Source of the DNA: Brucella gallinifaecis
GTDB lineage: Bacteria; Pseudomonadota; Alphaproteobacteria; Rhizobiales; Rhizobiaceae
NCBI RefSeq assembly: GCF_006476605.1
Contig: NZ_ML636812.1
Coordinates: 1-64,000, forward strand
Length of the DNA: 64,000 bases
Direction of reading: 5' to 3'
A program made the translations under genes and the position numbers. Below, in pieces: positions 1-7,936 of the stretch (positions are counted from its first letter, which is position 1; the number at the start of each line of letters is the position of its first letter). The notes beneath the pieces are model-generated. The model had not been told where the DNA came from and ran no database searches. It saw nothing but the letters and a program-made list of their open reading frames with translations.

Positions 1-24
1 CTGTTCTCGGCATCTAAGCCGAAG

Positions 25-633
25 TCAGGCAGAAATTCCACTTATCTCCGCTGTCCAGATTTCCCGAACCACCTCTAACAGGCTTGTTATAAAGACCAGA
101 CCACCCAGTGCTGACAGCGCCATAAAAACCACTCGCCAGCCGAATGCTTCACCAATCAGACCGCCCAATGCCGGCGCGATCACAGGCCCAAGACCTTGGA
201 TGGTCATAAGAAGCGCGAATATTTGTGTTGCACGCACGCCTTCCGCAACATCGCGAACGCTGCTCATGGCGGTTACGATAGCCAAGGATGCAGAAAGCCC
301 TTGAAAAAACCGCGCCGCAATAAGGCTTTCGGTCGATATGGCGAATGCCGCCCAAACCGAGGTCAGCACGAAGGCAACAATCGCAGAGAGCAATGGAATG
401 CGGCGCCCTAAGGCATCGATAATTGGGCCAAAAATAAGCTGTCCACCGCCCATTGCGAGCAGAAAGACAGTCAATGTCAATTGCATTGTCGTATAATCGG
501 CGCCTAGCTCCACTGCCATGGCTGGAAGCGATGGCAAATACATATCAATTGATGCTGGGCCGATCACAGCCAATAAACCAAGAGCGCAAGCTACGCCCAA
601 AGTAGCTTGATCTGAGCGCGTGACAGTCGTCAT
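25..633 (-). CDS. Bcr/CflA-type MFS efflux protein, C-terminally truncated
   Basis: The 202 residues match the N-terminal half of Bcr/CflA drug-efflux transporters of the inner membrane. Visible are the family's IDMYLPSLP motif after TM1, the GPIIDALGRR loop between TM2 and TM3, RFFQGLSAS, a VRD motif near residue 127, and the GPVIAPALGG and GWR motifs of TM5-TM6. Family members are about 400 residues long; this frame stops just after TM6, and its last residues (WTAEISGISA) do not resemble the usual LPET continuation. The gene is therefore probably broken by a frameshift or insertion, or its remainder lies left of the window. It reads away from a TetR gene, and a MITE-like element sits between them. 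A half transporter is unlikely to work. Confidence 0.7.
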   Translation of the reverse strand: MTTVTRSDQATLGVACALGLLAVIGPASIDMYLPSLPAMAVELGADYTTMQLTLTVFLLAMGGGQLIFGPIIDALGRRIPLLSAIVAFVLTSVWAAFAISTESLIAARFFQGLSASLAIVTAMSSVRDVAEGVRATQIFALLMTIQGLGPVIAPALGGLIGEAFGWRVVFMALSALGGLVFITSLLEVVREIWTAEISGISA

Positions 634-705
634 AATACCTCACAATGCTGACATTGAGCGGACTAGGGTCACTATCTCATCAGCGTATTGGGGTCAGAAC
701 CCTAG

Positions 706-967
706 GGTCAGGACCCATTAATTTGATGAAAATGGCATCTGAAATGACCAGATTTGCAAGGAGAGACGTGAGGACCGGGAATTCCCCCGGTTGAGCGGCT
801 CGACGCAGCAGTTCGCCAAGTCATTTCGATGTCCGAAGGATGTGGTCCATCCGCCCGGCCTACTTCGTCGTAAAGTCTTGAAAATGAACCACATTTCCTT
901 CGCCTTTTCTTCTCGTATCCGAACGGATGGCCTCACACCATTCCCGTCAAATTAATGGGCCCTGACC
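706..967. mobile_element. MITE-like element with 21-bp inverted ends and CTAG target duplication
   Basis: The left end begins GGTCAGGACCCATTAATTTG at 706. The right end, 947-967, is its inverted copy with one mismatch over 21 bp. The element is 262 bp and is flanked on both sides by CTAG (702-705 and 968-971), a typical 4-bp target duplication. No transposase is encoded; the longest internal frame has no recognisable domain. A further degenerate copy of the terminal ten bases (GGTCAGAACC, 692-701) abuts the left CTAG, suggesting repeated use of this target. The element separates the TetR gene from the efflux gene it probably controlled. It would need a transposase supplied in trans. Confidence 0.75.
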
Positions 968-997
968 CTAGGTTGATTAATGTTCTGGCAGATCTTT

Positions 998-1549
998 TTA
1001 AATGTGGAATTTGCGCAGAGTTGCTGCTGCGTGGTTCACCACTGATAGCCATTGAACATGGTCTGGATCGACCAGACCCAGTCCCTGTAAGAAGAACAGG
1101 CCTTCAATTGCAAGGATAGCTTGCCTGATATCGCATCCACGCTCGGTTTCTTCATCAAAATTTGCAAAGACAGTGCGATAGAATTTTCGCGCAGGATCAG
1201 ACACTGCGGGAGAGTTTGATAGCGCAGTCATCAGCAGCGACGCAGTTCTCAGATGAGTTTCTTCCTGGCTTTGTACCTCTGCGATATACGCAGCCAGCAT
1301 GGCTTCTGAAGACCGGTTATTTGGCTCTGCCTTAGCGTCCCATGCGGCGATAAAACGCTGCAACTCACGTGCCAGTGCTGCACCTATCAATTCATCCTTG
1401 CTGGGAAAGGCATAGACCAGTCCACCCTTGCTAACCCCGGCGCGCTCTGCAACAGCGTCAAGCGTAAACCCGCGCCCTTCGCTTTCAACCATAACGGATT
1501 CAGCTGCATCCAGAACGCGATCGCGATCGATTTCTCTTGGGCGGGCCAT
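998..1549 (-). CDS. TetR-family transcriptional regulator
   Basis: The 183-residue protein has a TetR helix-turn-helix at about residues 28-55, including VAERAGVSKGGLVYAFPSK, the usual recognition-helix pattern. The C-terminal ligand domain diverges, as usual in this family. It lies 30 bp downstream of the FAD oxidoreductase on the same strand, so the two may be co-transcribed, and upstream of the truncated efflux gene. Such regulators commonly repress an adjacent efflux pump. Here the MITE-like insertion at 706-967 occupies the gap between regulator and pump, so the original control circuit is probably disturbed. The ligand is unknown. Confidence 0.85.
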   Translation of the reverse strand: MARPREIDRDRVLDAAESVMVESEGRGFTLDAVAERAGVSKGGLVYAFPSKDELIGAALARELQRFIAAWDAKAEPNNRSSEAMLAAYIAEVQSQEETHLRTASLLMTALSNSPAVSDPARKFYRTVFANFDEETERGCDIRQAILAIEGLFFLQGLGLVDPDHVQWLSVVNHAAATLRKFHI

Positions 1550-1579
1550 TTTGCTTCCTCTTTATTCCATCATAAAGTT

Positions 1580-3025
1580 TCAGTGCCTGAACACATATTC
1601 AGATCCATCGGTAAAGCGATTGAGACGATAAATCGATGAATCGGCAGTTGTTTCTTGCCCGGCAATCATCTGCGCAATCATTTCGCCCGACGCAGGTGCT
1701 GTAGTCAGACCATTGCCTGAAAAACCTGTAATAACAAACAGTCCCGGGACGTCAGGAACTTCTCCGATATATTGTGTTGAATCAGGCGTTGCATCAATCA
1801 TCCCTGCCCATCTTTGGCGTATTATAGCGTTATCATATTGCGGATAAGCGCGACGAAGACTTGCAAGTGCACGGTCGGCCTCTTGAGTATCAACATTTGC
1901 TGAAAGCATTCTGACATCTTCAAACGGTGAGATTTCATCGGCTGTCCACTTAGATTTTACATGTAAAGACGCAAAGAAATCGCTTGAACTACGAACTTTG
2001 ATCAATCCGTCTGCATGTCTCAAAGCAGGCAGAAAATCGAAAAGGAACCGGAAATTGTCTTCGGTTATCGGTGAGTTATTCGTCGATACACCAATTGCTG
2101 TTTCACCATTTGCCATCTGTCTCCAGGCAAAATCTGGCCCATAACCTGCACCGGGCAGTGCATCGTCAATCCTGCTCACCCGTTGCATTGAAGAATTAAT
2201 CGCTAGTTGTGGTAAAGTATATCCTGCATTCCGAGCGAATAATGATGACCATGCACCACCGGCAATAACAACTGCTTTTGCTTTTATAAAACCAAGTTCG
2301 GTGTGAACGCCTGCAACACGGCCTGCCTCACGCTCAATAGTCCGAGCGGCGACTGGCGCAATAATTTTCACACCTTCGCGCATCGCTCCGCGTGCTATGC
2401 GGGATACTGACCATGTTGGTTCCGCCGTGCCATCACTTGCCTGATAGAGCGCCGCGATGAATTTGCCGGAAGCCCCTGGAATGAGCGCATCAAGCTCATT
2501 GCCTGTGACAATGCGCAAATCCATTTGCGGCTGCACTTCAAGTGCGCTTGATAGCCAGCTACGGCTTGCTTCAACCTCTTCTTCGTTACTAAGCAGTGAG
2601 AAGTTTCCAGATTGACGAAAGCCTATATCCTCTCCAAAATGAGCGGCAAACCCTTGCCAGATAGCCTTGGACCGGTTCGTAAGCTCAAGCTTTCCAAGAT
2701 CCCAGCCATTAGAGTAAATCCAACCAAATGCACGGCTTGACTGCTCGCCCGCGACGACACCTTTTTCAAGAACAACTGTATTTAGCCCGCGTTCATTGAG
2801 AAATAACGCAGTTGAAATACCGGCAATACCGCCACCAATAACCACAACGTCAGCGCTGGCCGGTAATTCATGTGACGTCTCGACAGGTTCGGCAAGCGGC
2901 ACATCAGAAGGGGCTCTCCAACCAGGACTTGAAGCAAACATAGCGCCGCCCGTTGCGCCCACAAGCGCACCACCGAAAGCCAAGCCAGTATTCTTGATAA
3001 ATCTTCTTCTGGAAATTGCCACCAT
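1580..3025 (-). CDS. Exported (Tat-type) FAD-dependent oxidoreductase, DAO family
   Basis: The 481-residue protein starts with a twin-arginine-like signal (ISRRRFIKNTG followed by a glycine/alanine-rich hydrophobic stretch), implying folded export to the periplasm or membrane face. The Rossmann FAD motif VVVIGGGIAGIS is at about residues 60-71, and EKGVVAGEQSSRAFGW follows as in DAO-family amine or amino-acid oxidases. The C-terminal GFSGNGLTTAP motif is the usual FAD-contacting end. The substrate cannot be read from sequence; amino acids or secondary amines are likely. The ATG at 3025 is preferred over a TTG four codons upstream; GCAGGAG lies unusually close, so a GTG one codon later is also possible. 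A TetR gene follows after 30 bp. Confidence 0.75.
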   Translation of the reverse strand: MVAISRRRFIKNTGLAFGGALVGATGGAMFASSPGWRAPSDVPLAEPVETSHELPASADVVVIGGGIAGISTALFLNERGLNTVVLEKGVVAGEQSSRAFGWIYSNGWDLGKLELTNRSKAIWQGFAAHFGEDIGFRQSGNFSLLSNEEEVEASRSWLSSALEVQPQMDLRIVTGNELDALIPGASGKFIAALYQASDGTAEPTWSVSRIARGAMREGVKIIAPVAARTIEREAGRVAGVHTELGFIKAKAVVIAGGAWSSLFARNAGYTLPQLAINSSMQRVSRIDDALPGAGYGPDFAWRQMANGETAIGVSTNNSPITEDNFRFLFDFLPALRHADGLIKVRSSSDFFASLHVKSKWTADEISPFEDVRMLSANVDTQEADRALASLRRAYPQYDNAIIRQRWAGMIDATPDSTQYIGEVPDVPGLFVITGFSGNGLTTAPASGEMIAQMIAGQETTADSSIYRLNRFTDGSEYVFRH

Positions 3026-3356
3026 CAACTCCTGCAAACCATTAAAGCACGGTTAAATAAGCTCTTGTTTTGACTTGATGGCATATATGACTATCCAGTC
3101 GAAAACTCAAAGGCTGATTTTCGCCATTGTCATAAAATGCGTTCACTTTAAGTTGTATATGGTGATAAAATCCGCAAATCCCGCTTTATGAACGGCTTTT
3201 CTTCACGCTGTTTTGCAGATGTTTTGCCGGCAATTCATTCTTTTGAGATATAATCCAGCGCTCCCAACTCGCGGCAAAAAATCTCAAATCAGCCTCAATA
3301 TTGAACTGGGCAGTTGTGGAAAAGCGAACAGAGTTACCCATATCAAGAATGCTGAC
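3026..3356. other. Intergenic gap, nothing recognised
   Basis: About 330 bp lie between the start of the FAD oxidoreductase and the stop of the HxlR regulator. The stretch is AT-rich and should hold the oxidoreductase promoter on the minus strand. I see no credible ORF, hairpin terminator or IS end in it. Confidence 0.5.
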
Positions 3357-3785
3357 TTAACTCTCATTCGATACACGCATCTTTTGATGGTGTTGTTCGA
3401 TTTTTGGAAAAGTAACTTCGATCCAGTCGGCAAGATCCCGGACTTTAGCTGCGGCCTCAAAACCCATTGGGGTCAGGCTGTATTCAACATGCGGCGGCAC
3501 AACCTTGAATGCCTTGCGATCGACCATACCATCATTTTCCAGCCATTGCAGTGTCTGGGCAAGCATACGTTCGCTTACGCCCCCAATCTTACGACGAAGA
3601 TCGCTGAAGCGCTGCGTTCCAGACTGTAACGCGATCAGCACAAGCACCCCCCAACGGCTTGTCAGATGTTTCAGAACCTCGCGCGATGGGCAGTCGGCAG
3701 CCATGAGGTTTCCGTGTTCAAGCTTATCCGAAAGGCTCAAATTGTTTTGTTCAGCTTCATCCGCAATATGAATTGAAATATTCAC
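3357..3785 (-). CDS. HxlR-family transcriptional regulator (QorR/YtfH-like)
   Basis: The 142-residue protein is a winged-helix HxlR regulator. The conserved Cys near the N terminus (DCPSREVLKHLTSRWG), the FSDLRRKIGGVSERMLAQTLQ helix-turn-helix and the PPHVEYSLTPMG wing are all present. The gene is divergent from qorB with an 85-bp shared promoter region, the same arrangement as ytfH/ytfG-like pairs in which the regulator senses electrophilic or quinone stress through its cysteine and controls the quinone reductase. That role is inferred from family and position. The N-terminal extension of about 25 residues before the DCPS motif is unremarkable. Confidence 0.85.
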   Translation of the reverse strand: MNISIHIADEAEQNNLSLSDKLEHGNLMAADCPSREVLKHLTSRWGVLVLIALQSGTQRFSDLRRKIGGVSERMLAQTLQWLENDGMVDRKAFKVVPPHVEYSLTPMGFEAAAKVRDLADWIEVTFPKIEQHHQKMRVSNES

Positions 3786-3804
3786 CTAACTTACCTTTAT
3801 GTGC

Positions 3805-3822
3805 GTACTTCTTAAAAGTAAC
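3805..3822. promoter_or_regulatory. Imperfect inverted repeat, possible HxlR operator
   Basis: GTACTT at 3805-3810 and AAGTAAC at 3816-3822 form an imperfect inverted repeat in the 85-bp region between the divergent HxlR and qorB genes. HxlR regulators commonly bind short dyads of this kind. A related half-site (AACTTACC) lies nearer the HxlR start. Assignment is by position only. Confidence 0.35.
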
Positions 3823-3870
3823 TATTGCCTATATACAGGATTGAGGAACAACAAAACAAGGGATTATTCA

Positions 3871-4719
3871 ATGACTATCGCCGTAACAGGAGCAACCGGC
3901 CAACTCGGCCGCATTGTCATCGAAAAACTGAAAGCAAAGGTGCCAGCCTCGGATATTGTTGCATTGGTGCGTTCGCCGGAAAAAGCTGCGGACCTCGGTG
4001 TTTCAGCTCGCCCGGCAGACTATGTTAAGCCTGAAACACTGGTCGCTGCCTTGGCAAATGTTGAAACCGTGCTTCTGATTTCGTCGAACGAAATTGGTCA
4101 GCGTGCGCAACAGCATAAAAACGTCATTGACGCTGCTAAAAAGGCAGGGGTGAAGCGGATTGTGTATACCAGCCTGCTGCATGCAGACAACTCGCCGCTT
4201 AGTCTTGCAGAAGAACACCGTCTGACAGAAGCCGATCTGAAGGCATCTGGCCTTTCCTATACAATCCTGCGTAATGGCTGGTATACTGAGAACTATACCG
4301 GCTCTATCGGAGGCGCATTGGCTGGCGGTGCATTTATTGGCAGCGCAGGCGAGGGAAAAATCTCTGCTGCGCCACGCGCAGATTTCGCAGAAGCTGCCGT
4401 TGTAGCTCTCACTGGTGAAAGCCACGATGGAAAAACTTATGAGCTGGCTGGTGATACGGCCTGGACGCTCTCGGATTTGGCTGCTGAAATTTCCAAACAA
4501 ACCGGCAAGAATATTCCTTATAAAAATCTGCCAGAAACTGAATATGCAGCCGCTCTTAAAGGCTTTGGCCTCCCAGACGGTTTCGCAGACGCCATCGCTG
4601 GATGGGATGCCGATGCTGCAAAGGGTGCTTTATTTGACGATAGCAAACAGCTCTCCAGTTTGATTGGCCGCCCAACAACTCCTCTTTCGGTTTCTGTCGC
4701 CGAAGCTCTCAAGTCCTGA
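3871..4719 (+). CDS. qorB: NAD(P)H:quinone oxidoreductase, NmrA/QorB type
   Basis: The 282-residue protein is an atypical SDR of the NmrA family. The Rossmann motif TGATGQLG is at residues 6-13 and the family pattern VYTSLLHAD near the middle is followed by LRNGWYTENYT, the QorB/YtfG hallmark. It should reduce quinones with NADPH in the cytoplasm. The ATG at 3871 is preceded by an AAGG-type ribosome site; the frame is open 24 codons further upstream, but that would run into the promoter region shared with the divergent HxlR gene. Length agrees with YtfG. A heavily decayed paralogue lies at 60430-60819 of this window. Confidence 0.9.
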   Translation: MTIAVTGATGQLGRIVIEKLKAKVPASDIVALVRSPEKAADLGVSARPADYVKPETLVAALANVETVLLISSNEIGQRAQQHKNVIDAAKKAGVKRIVYTSLLHADNSPLSLAEEHRLTEADLKASGLSYTILRNGWYTENYTGSIGGALAGGAFIGSAGEGKISAAPRADFAEAAVVALTGESHDGKTYELAGDTAWTLSDLAAEISKQTGKNIPYKNLPETEYAAALKGFGLPDGFADAIAGWDADAAKGALFDDSKQLSSLIGRPTTPLSVSVAEALKS

Positions 4720-4728
4720 CGACTTTTA

Positions 4729-4759
4729 GCCCCCTGCTGCAAAAGTTGCTGCAGGGGGC
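4729..4759 (+). terminator. Hairpin after qorB
   Basis: GCCCCCTGC at 4729-4737 pairs with GCAGGGGGC at 4751-4759, with a short inner GCAA/TTGC extension. It begins ten bases after the qorB stop. No T-run follows, so it is either a weak intrinsic terminator or an mRNA-stabilising hairpin. Confidence 0.5.
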
Positions 4760-5132
4760 ATTGAATACAAATGATAAGACCTGATGACAAAACCGATCTT
4801 TCCCGCCGTTGGGCACAGTTATAAAACTGATTTTGGCGGCAGCAATGTCCTCCAAATCAAATTCAATCCCAATATTAAAATGGTTTTCATCAAGTTGGCC
4901 GAACCCACAATGGGTTCGTGGAAGCTGTGAAGCGTGCCTATAAACAAATCCGTGACGGCGTTTTTAGCCTATAAGCAATAGGCTGACAAAACCATAATCG
5001 TCCATGTGTAAGACTGCGGCAAGGGCAAGGGCAATTCCATTATTGCTGCCCCCGACGGTTCATTCTTCAACGGCTTCTCAAAATTAAATCGGTTCTCCTG
5101 AACCACTCAGTCTCCATATCAAGGAAATCCTC
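4760..5132. other. Intergenic gap, possible decayed coding sequence
   Basis: Roughly 370 bp separate the qorB hairpin from the MBL-fold gene. Short open stretches in different frames read like eroded protein sequence (for example NSIIAAPDGSFFNGFSKLN near 5034-5090), interrupted by stops. I could not assign a family. The MBL gene promoter should lie at the right end. Confidence 0.25.
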
Positions 5133-6032
5133 ATGACCCTGAAATCTCTCCTTTCAACTGCAGCTTTCGTATCGACTATCATCGGCTCTTCATTTATTTA
5201 TGCGGCCAACGCTGATACGCTTGACATTGCAGTTTATAACCCTGGCAAGAAAGGCATTTTTGCCGTTTCCTCGGAGATCGTGACAGGGCCGACTGAAGTC
5301 CTGCTTGTTGATGCTCAGTTCTCGAAAACTGATGCGCAAGCGCTCGTTGATCAGATCAAAGCAACCGGCAAGACACTGAAAACCGTTTATATCAGTCATA
5401 GCGACCCGGATTATTATTTCGGCCTCGAGACCATCCACGCAGCATTTCCCGATGTGCATATTATTGCGACGCCACAGACAGTTGCCGCAATTGAAGCGAG
5501 CAAGGATACTAAGCTTGCTCATTGGGGACCAGAACTGAAGGAAAACGCTCCGAAAGATGTCGTCGTTCCTGAAGTGCTGAAAGGCGATACGCTTTTAGTG
5601 GATGGTCAGGAAATTAAGATCATAGGGTTGGATGGGGCCACCCCCGATCACACCTTCCTCTGGATCCCTTCAAACAAGGCAGTTATCGGCGGCATTTCTG
5701 TTCTGGCGAATGAACACGTTTGGGTTGCTGATACACAGACACCCGGATCCCGAGAGAACTGGAAAAAGATACTTGACGCTATTACAGCACTTCAGCCGGA
5801 AAAAGTCGTGCCAGGGCATTATTTACTCAATGCTGACGGTAGCGAACCATTCACTCTTGCTGCAGTAGAGTTCACTCGAGATTATCTCAATGTATTTGAA
5901 GCGGAAGCAGCGAAGGCAAAAAATGCTGCAGATCTCATTGCCGCAATGAAAAAGCTTTATCCAGATCTCGCGGGAGAATCCGGGTTAGAAATTAGCGCCA
6001 AAGTCATCAAAGGTGAGATGCAGTGGCCATAA
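5133..6032 (+). CDS. Exported metallo-beta-lactamase-fold protein with degenerate metal motif
   Basis: The 299-residue protein has a Sec signal peptide (hydrophobic to about residue 25, ending AANA) and an MBL fold. In place of the canonical HxHxDH metal motif it reads SHSDPDYYFG near residue 90: the first His and the Asp survive, while the second and third His are replaced by Asp and Tyr. Further family landmarks are a DGATPDH motif and VPGHYLLN near residue 230. Metal binding may therefore be altered to a one-metal site or lost. AAGGAAAT upstream supports the ATG at 5133. The gene stands alone between qorB and an IS110 relic, with a terminator behind it. Substrate unknown. Confidence 0.75.
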   Translation: MTLKSLLSTAAFVSTIIGSSFIYAANADTLDIAVYNPGKKGIFAVSSEIVTGPTEVLLVDAQFSKTDAQALVDQIKATGKTLKTVYISHSDPDYYFGLETIHAAFPDVHIIATPQTVAAIEASKDTKLAHWGPELKENAPKDVVVPEVLKGDTLLVDGQEIKIIGLDGATPDHTFLWIPSNKAVIGGISVLANEHVWVADTQTPGSRENWKKILDAITALQPEKVVPGHYLLNADGSEPFTLAAVEFTRDYLNVFEAEAAKAKNAADLIAAMKKLYPDLAGESGLEISAKVIKGEMQWP

Positions 6033-6054
6033 GATTCAGCTGACTGAATAAAGG

Positions 6055-6092
6055 GACCGGTGAAATAGCTAATTTCCCCTCGCCGGTCTTTT
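6055..6092 (+). terminator. Intrinsic terminator after the MBL-fold gene
   Basis: GACCGGTGA at 6055-6063 pairs with TCGCCGGTC at 6080-6088 (one G-T pair), followed by TTTT. It lies just downstream of the MBL gene and ends where the IS110 relic begins. Confidence 0.7.
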
Positions 6093-6094
6093 CA

Positions 6095-6415
6095 TTATTC
6101 CAAATGAAACATTTGTACCTGTTGGCCACAGCCCACAGGTACAAATAGCCGATGTTCAAAAGCGATGGCTTTCGCATCATTCCTCTGGCACTTCACACAA
6201 GCTGTCGGGACCAATCGAGCTGCGTGATATGACCTGGAGCACAAATCGTGCGACCCCAAAGACAACTGCTGGAACACACCTCTATCGCGACCGTGCAAGC
6301 AGGCTGTTTGGCGCCGTAATTTCTAGCGCAACACAACGCGTCCGTCACTGTCTACTCCGTGAATCTGTATTATATTCTTCGCCAGATCCAAACCATCTGT
6401 TGCGATCTCTTCCAT
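6095..6415 (-). pseudogene. Decayed IS110-family transposase fragment
   Basis: Reading from 6415 leftwards, the first residues are MEEIATDGLDLAKNIIQIHG followed by VDSDGRVVLR. This matches the N-terminal RuvC-like DEDD domain of IS110 transposases (GLDLAKN holds the first catalytic Asp). A stop codon follows, and in a shifted frame comes a segment ending VPTACVKCQRNDAKAIA and RLFVPV, which matches the KNDAxDAEAI region. Deletions, stops and frameshifts show it is dead. The C-terminal two thirds of the transposase is missing. No ends could be recognised. Confidence 0.75.
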
Positions 6416-6522
6416 GGTTACATCCTTCCCAAAGATGCTCGACGCACCCCTTCTGCTAAATAAACGCAGTCGGAGAAGCAGCCATCAAATCACAACGATC
6501 CAAAGAGCATAAGGGCCGGATT

Positions 6523-7479
6523 TTAACGCGGCCCCTGTAATAAAGCGCGAGCTACACCTTCATTAGTGACAAGACGATTGACATAACCACCGCGCAAAAT
6601 GGCCCGAATAATCGGAATTTTATTTATCCCACCTGAAACCAGAACCGATGCGGGTTTGAGTTTGAGCTTGTCCGGTGGTAGAGCAATGATAGAGTTATTG
6701 AGGAAATGATCAATCGGACGCCCCTGAGAATCAAGAAAATACCCCAGAAACTCACCGACCGCCCCAAGTTTCAGTACAGCATCAAGATTGTCCTTCACCA
6801 CGCGAATATGCGTCAGTGAAGTTTCCGATGTGAGTGCTCCGCAAGATACAATACCAATATCGGCAATCTCGGTGCGCGCTAAAACATCTGTCAGTTCATC
6901 ACTTAAAAGAATTGCATCGCGGCTTTCACGATTGGCGCAATAAATCGGTGCAGTGAGATAATGACACTCCACCCCCAAAGCGCGAGCAAAATCGGTCGCC
7001 ACTTCAAATGTATTGGTTGAGGAACCACTCGTCACACCACCGGTGAGACTTACCACCCAGCTCTCCGGCTTTGGATGTGAGCGTAGACTTCTGACCGCAA
7101 AACTCAACGTGCGGCCTGATGCAATTCCAACCCCCATGTCGCGACCAGCGATCAATTCGCTTGCCATAATGCCTGCAGCTTCGCCAATCACACGTTTTTG
7201 ATCGATATAATCGATGAGGTCGGGAACGACGACAACATCTTCCAGACCATAACGAGTAGCGACTTTCTCGGCTAACTCGATACAATCCACGAGAGGCAGG
7301 CTCACACTCACTTGTATCTGTCCGAACTCGCGAACCTGACCAATGATCTTATTGACCTTCAACCGCGTAATATTGAGCCGTTGCGCGATTTCCTGCTGGG
7401 TTTGGCCACCAATGAAATAGAGCCAAGCCACTCGCGCACGCTCTCGTTCTTCTTCAATCGATAAAAAGTATTCGCTCAT
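6523..7479 (-). CDS. SorC-family sugar-binding transcriptional regulator
   Basis: The 318-residue protein has an N-terminal helix-turn-helix (TQQEIAQRLNITRLKVNKII, about residues 27-46) and a C-terminal sugar-phosphate-sensing domain of the SorC/DeoR_C type. GIASGRTLSFAVRSL, SLTGGV and VSGGINKIPIIRAIL are typical effector-site motifs. Members sense phosphorylated sugars and control neighbouring carbohydrate operons. It is the last minus-strand gene of the pentose/pentitol locus, separated from the DeoR regulator by an AT-rich gap. Having two sugar-phosphate sensors in one locus suggests separate control of two branches, or one newcomer. AAAGG upstream supports the ATG at 7479. Confidence 0.88.
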   Translation of the reverse strand: MSEYFLSIEEERERARVAWLYFIGGQTQQEIAQRLNITRLKVNKIIGQVREFGQIQVSVSLPLVDCIELAEKVATRYGLEDVVVVPDLIDYIDQKRVIGEAAGIMASELIAGRDMGVGIASGRTLSFAVRSLRSHPKPESWVVSLTGGVTSGSSTNTFEVATDFARALGVECHYLTAPIYCANRESRDAILLSDELTDVLARTEIADIGIVSCGALTSETSLTHIRVVKDNLDAVLKLGAVGEFLGYFLDSQGRPIDHFLNNSIIALPPDKLKLKPASVLVSGGINKIPIIRAILRGGYVNRLVTNEGVARALLQGPR

Positions 7480-7936
7480 TCAAAGGCCTTTAACGACAAC
7501 GCTATGTCAAATTATTGCTGGCTATCAACTCTCCCCTTTAATCTATTTTTTTAATGTTGTGGTCAACTAGACGTATGCCTGACTGGGTTCATAAAACATT
7601 CAATCAAAGCCATAGTATTACAGCTGCTGCGATGCATATGTTTGAAAAAGGAGTAAGCGTAGTGGTCATATCATATGTGGATACATCTCCAATCTTTGTG
7701 TCTTCAGAACATGTTCTCGATCTTGTGACATCTGTGTATAGAGTGAACTATGCAAAGCTATTGATCGCCAAATATCTAATTGCTTTTCAGTTCCATCATA
7801 TTGGCGTGCTGCTCGAATAATTTTCCATTATTGTCTCAAAGCATTCGCATATGGGAAATTGCAGCCAGTCTCGTCCGTAAATACACACACCATGCTCTGT
7901 TCACGCCACAACATCTTAAAAATCATTACGCAAAAT
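7480..7936. other. Intergenic gap, no gene seen
   Basis: About 457 bp separate the SorC start from the DeoR stop. It is AT-rich and should carry the SorC promoter. One plus-strand frame of 88 codons (7554-7820) is open but has no recognisable family and no convincing ribosome site, so I do not call it. No strong hairpin was seen after the DeoR gene. Confidence 0.5.

Noticed and set aside
718-936. 72-codon minus-strand frame inside the MITE-like element
   Set aside because: It lies almost entirely between the inverted ends, has no recognisable domain and no ribosome site; it is treated as part of the non-coding element.
7554-7820. 88-codon plus-strand frame in the SorC-DeoR gap
   Set aside because: No family, no convincing ribosome site, and it occupies the expected SorC promoter region.
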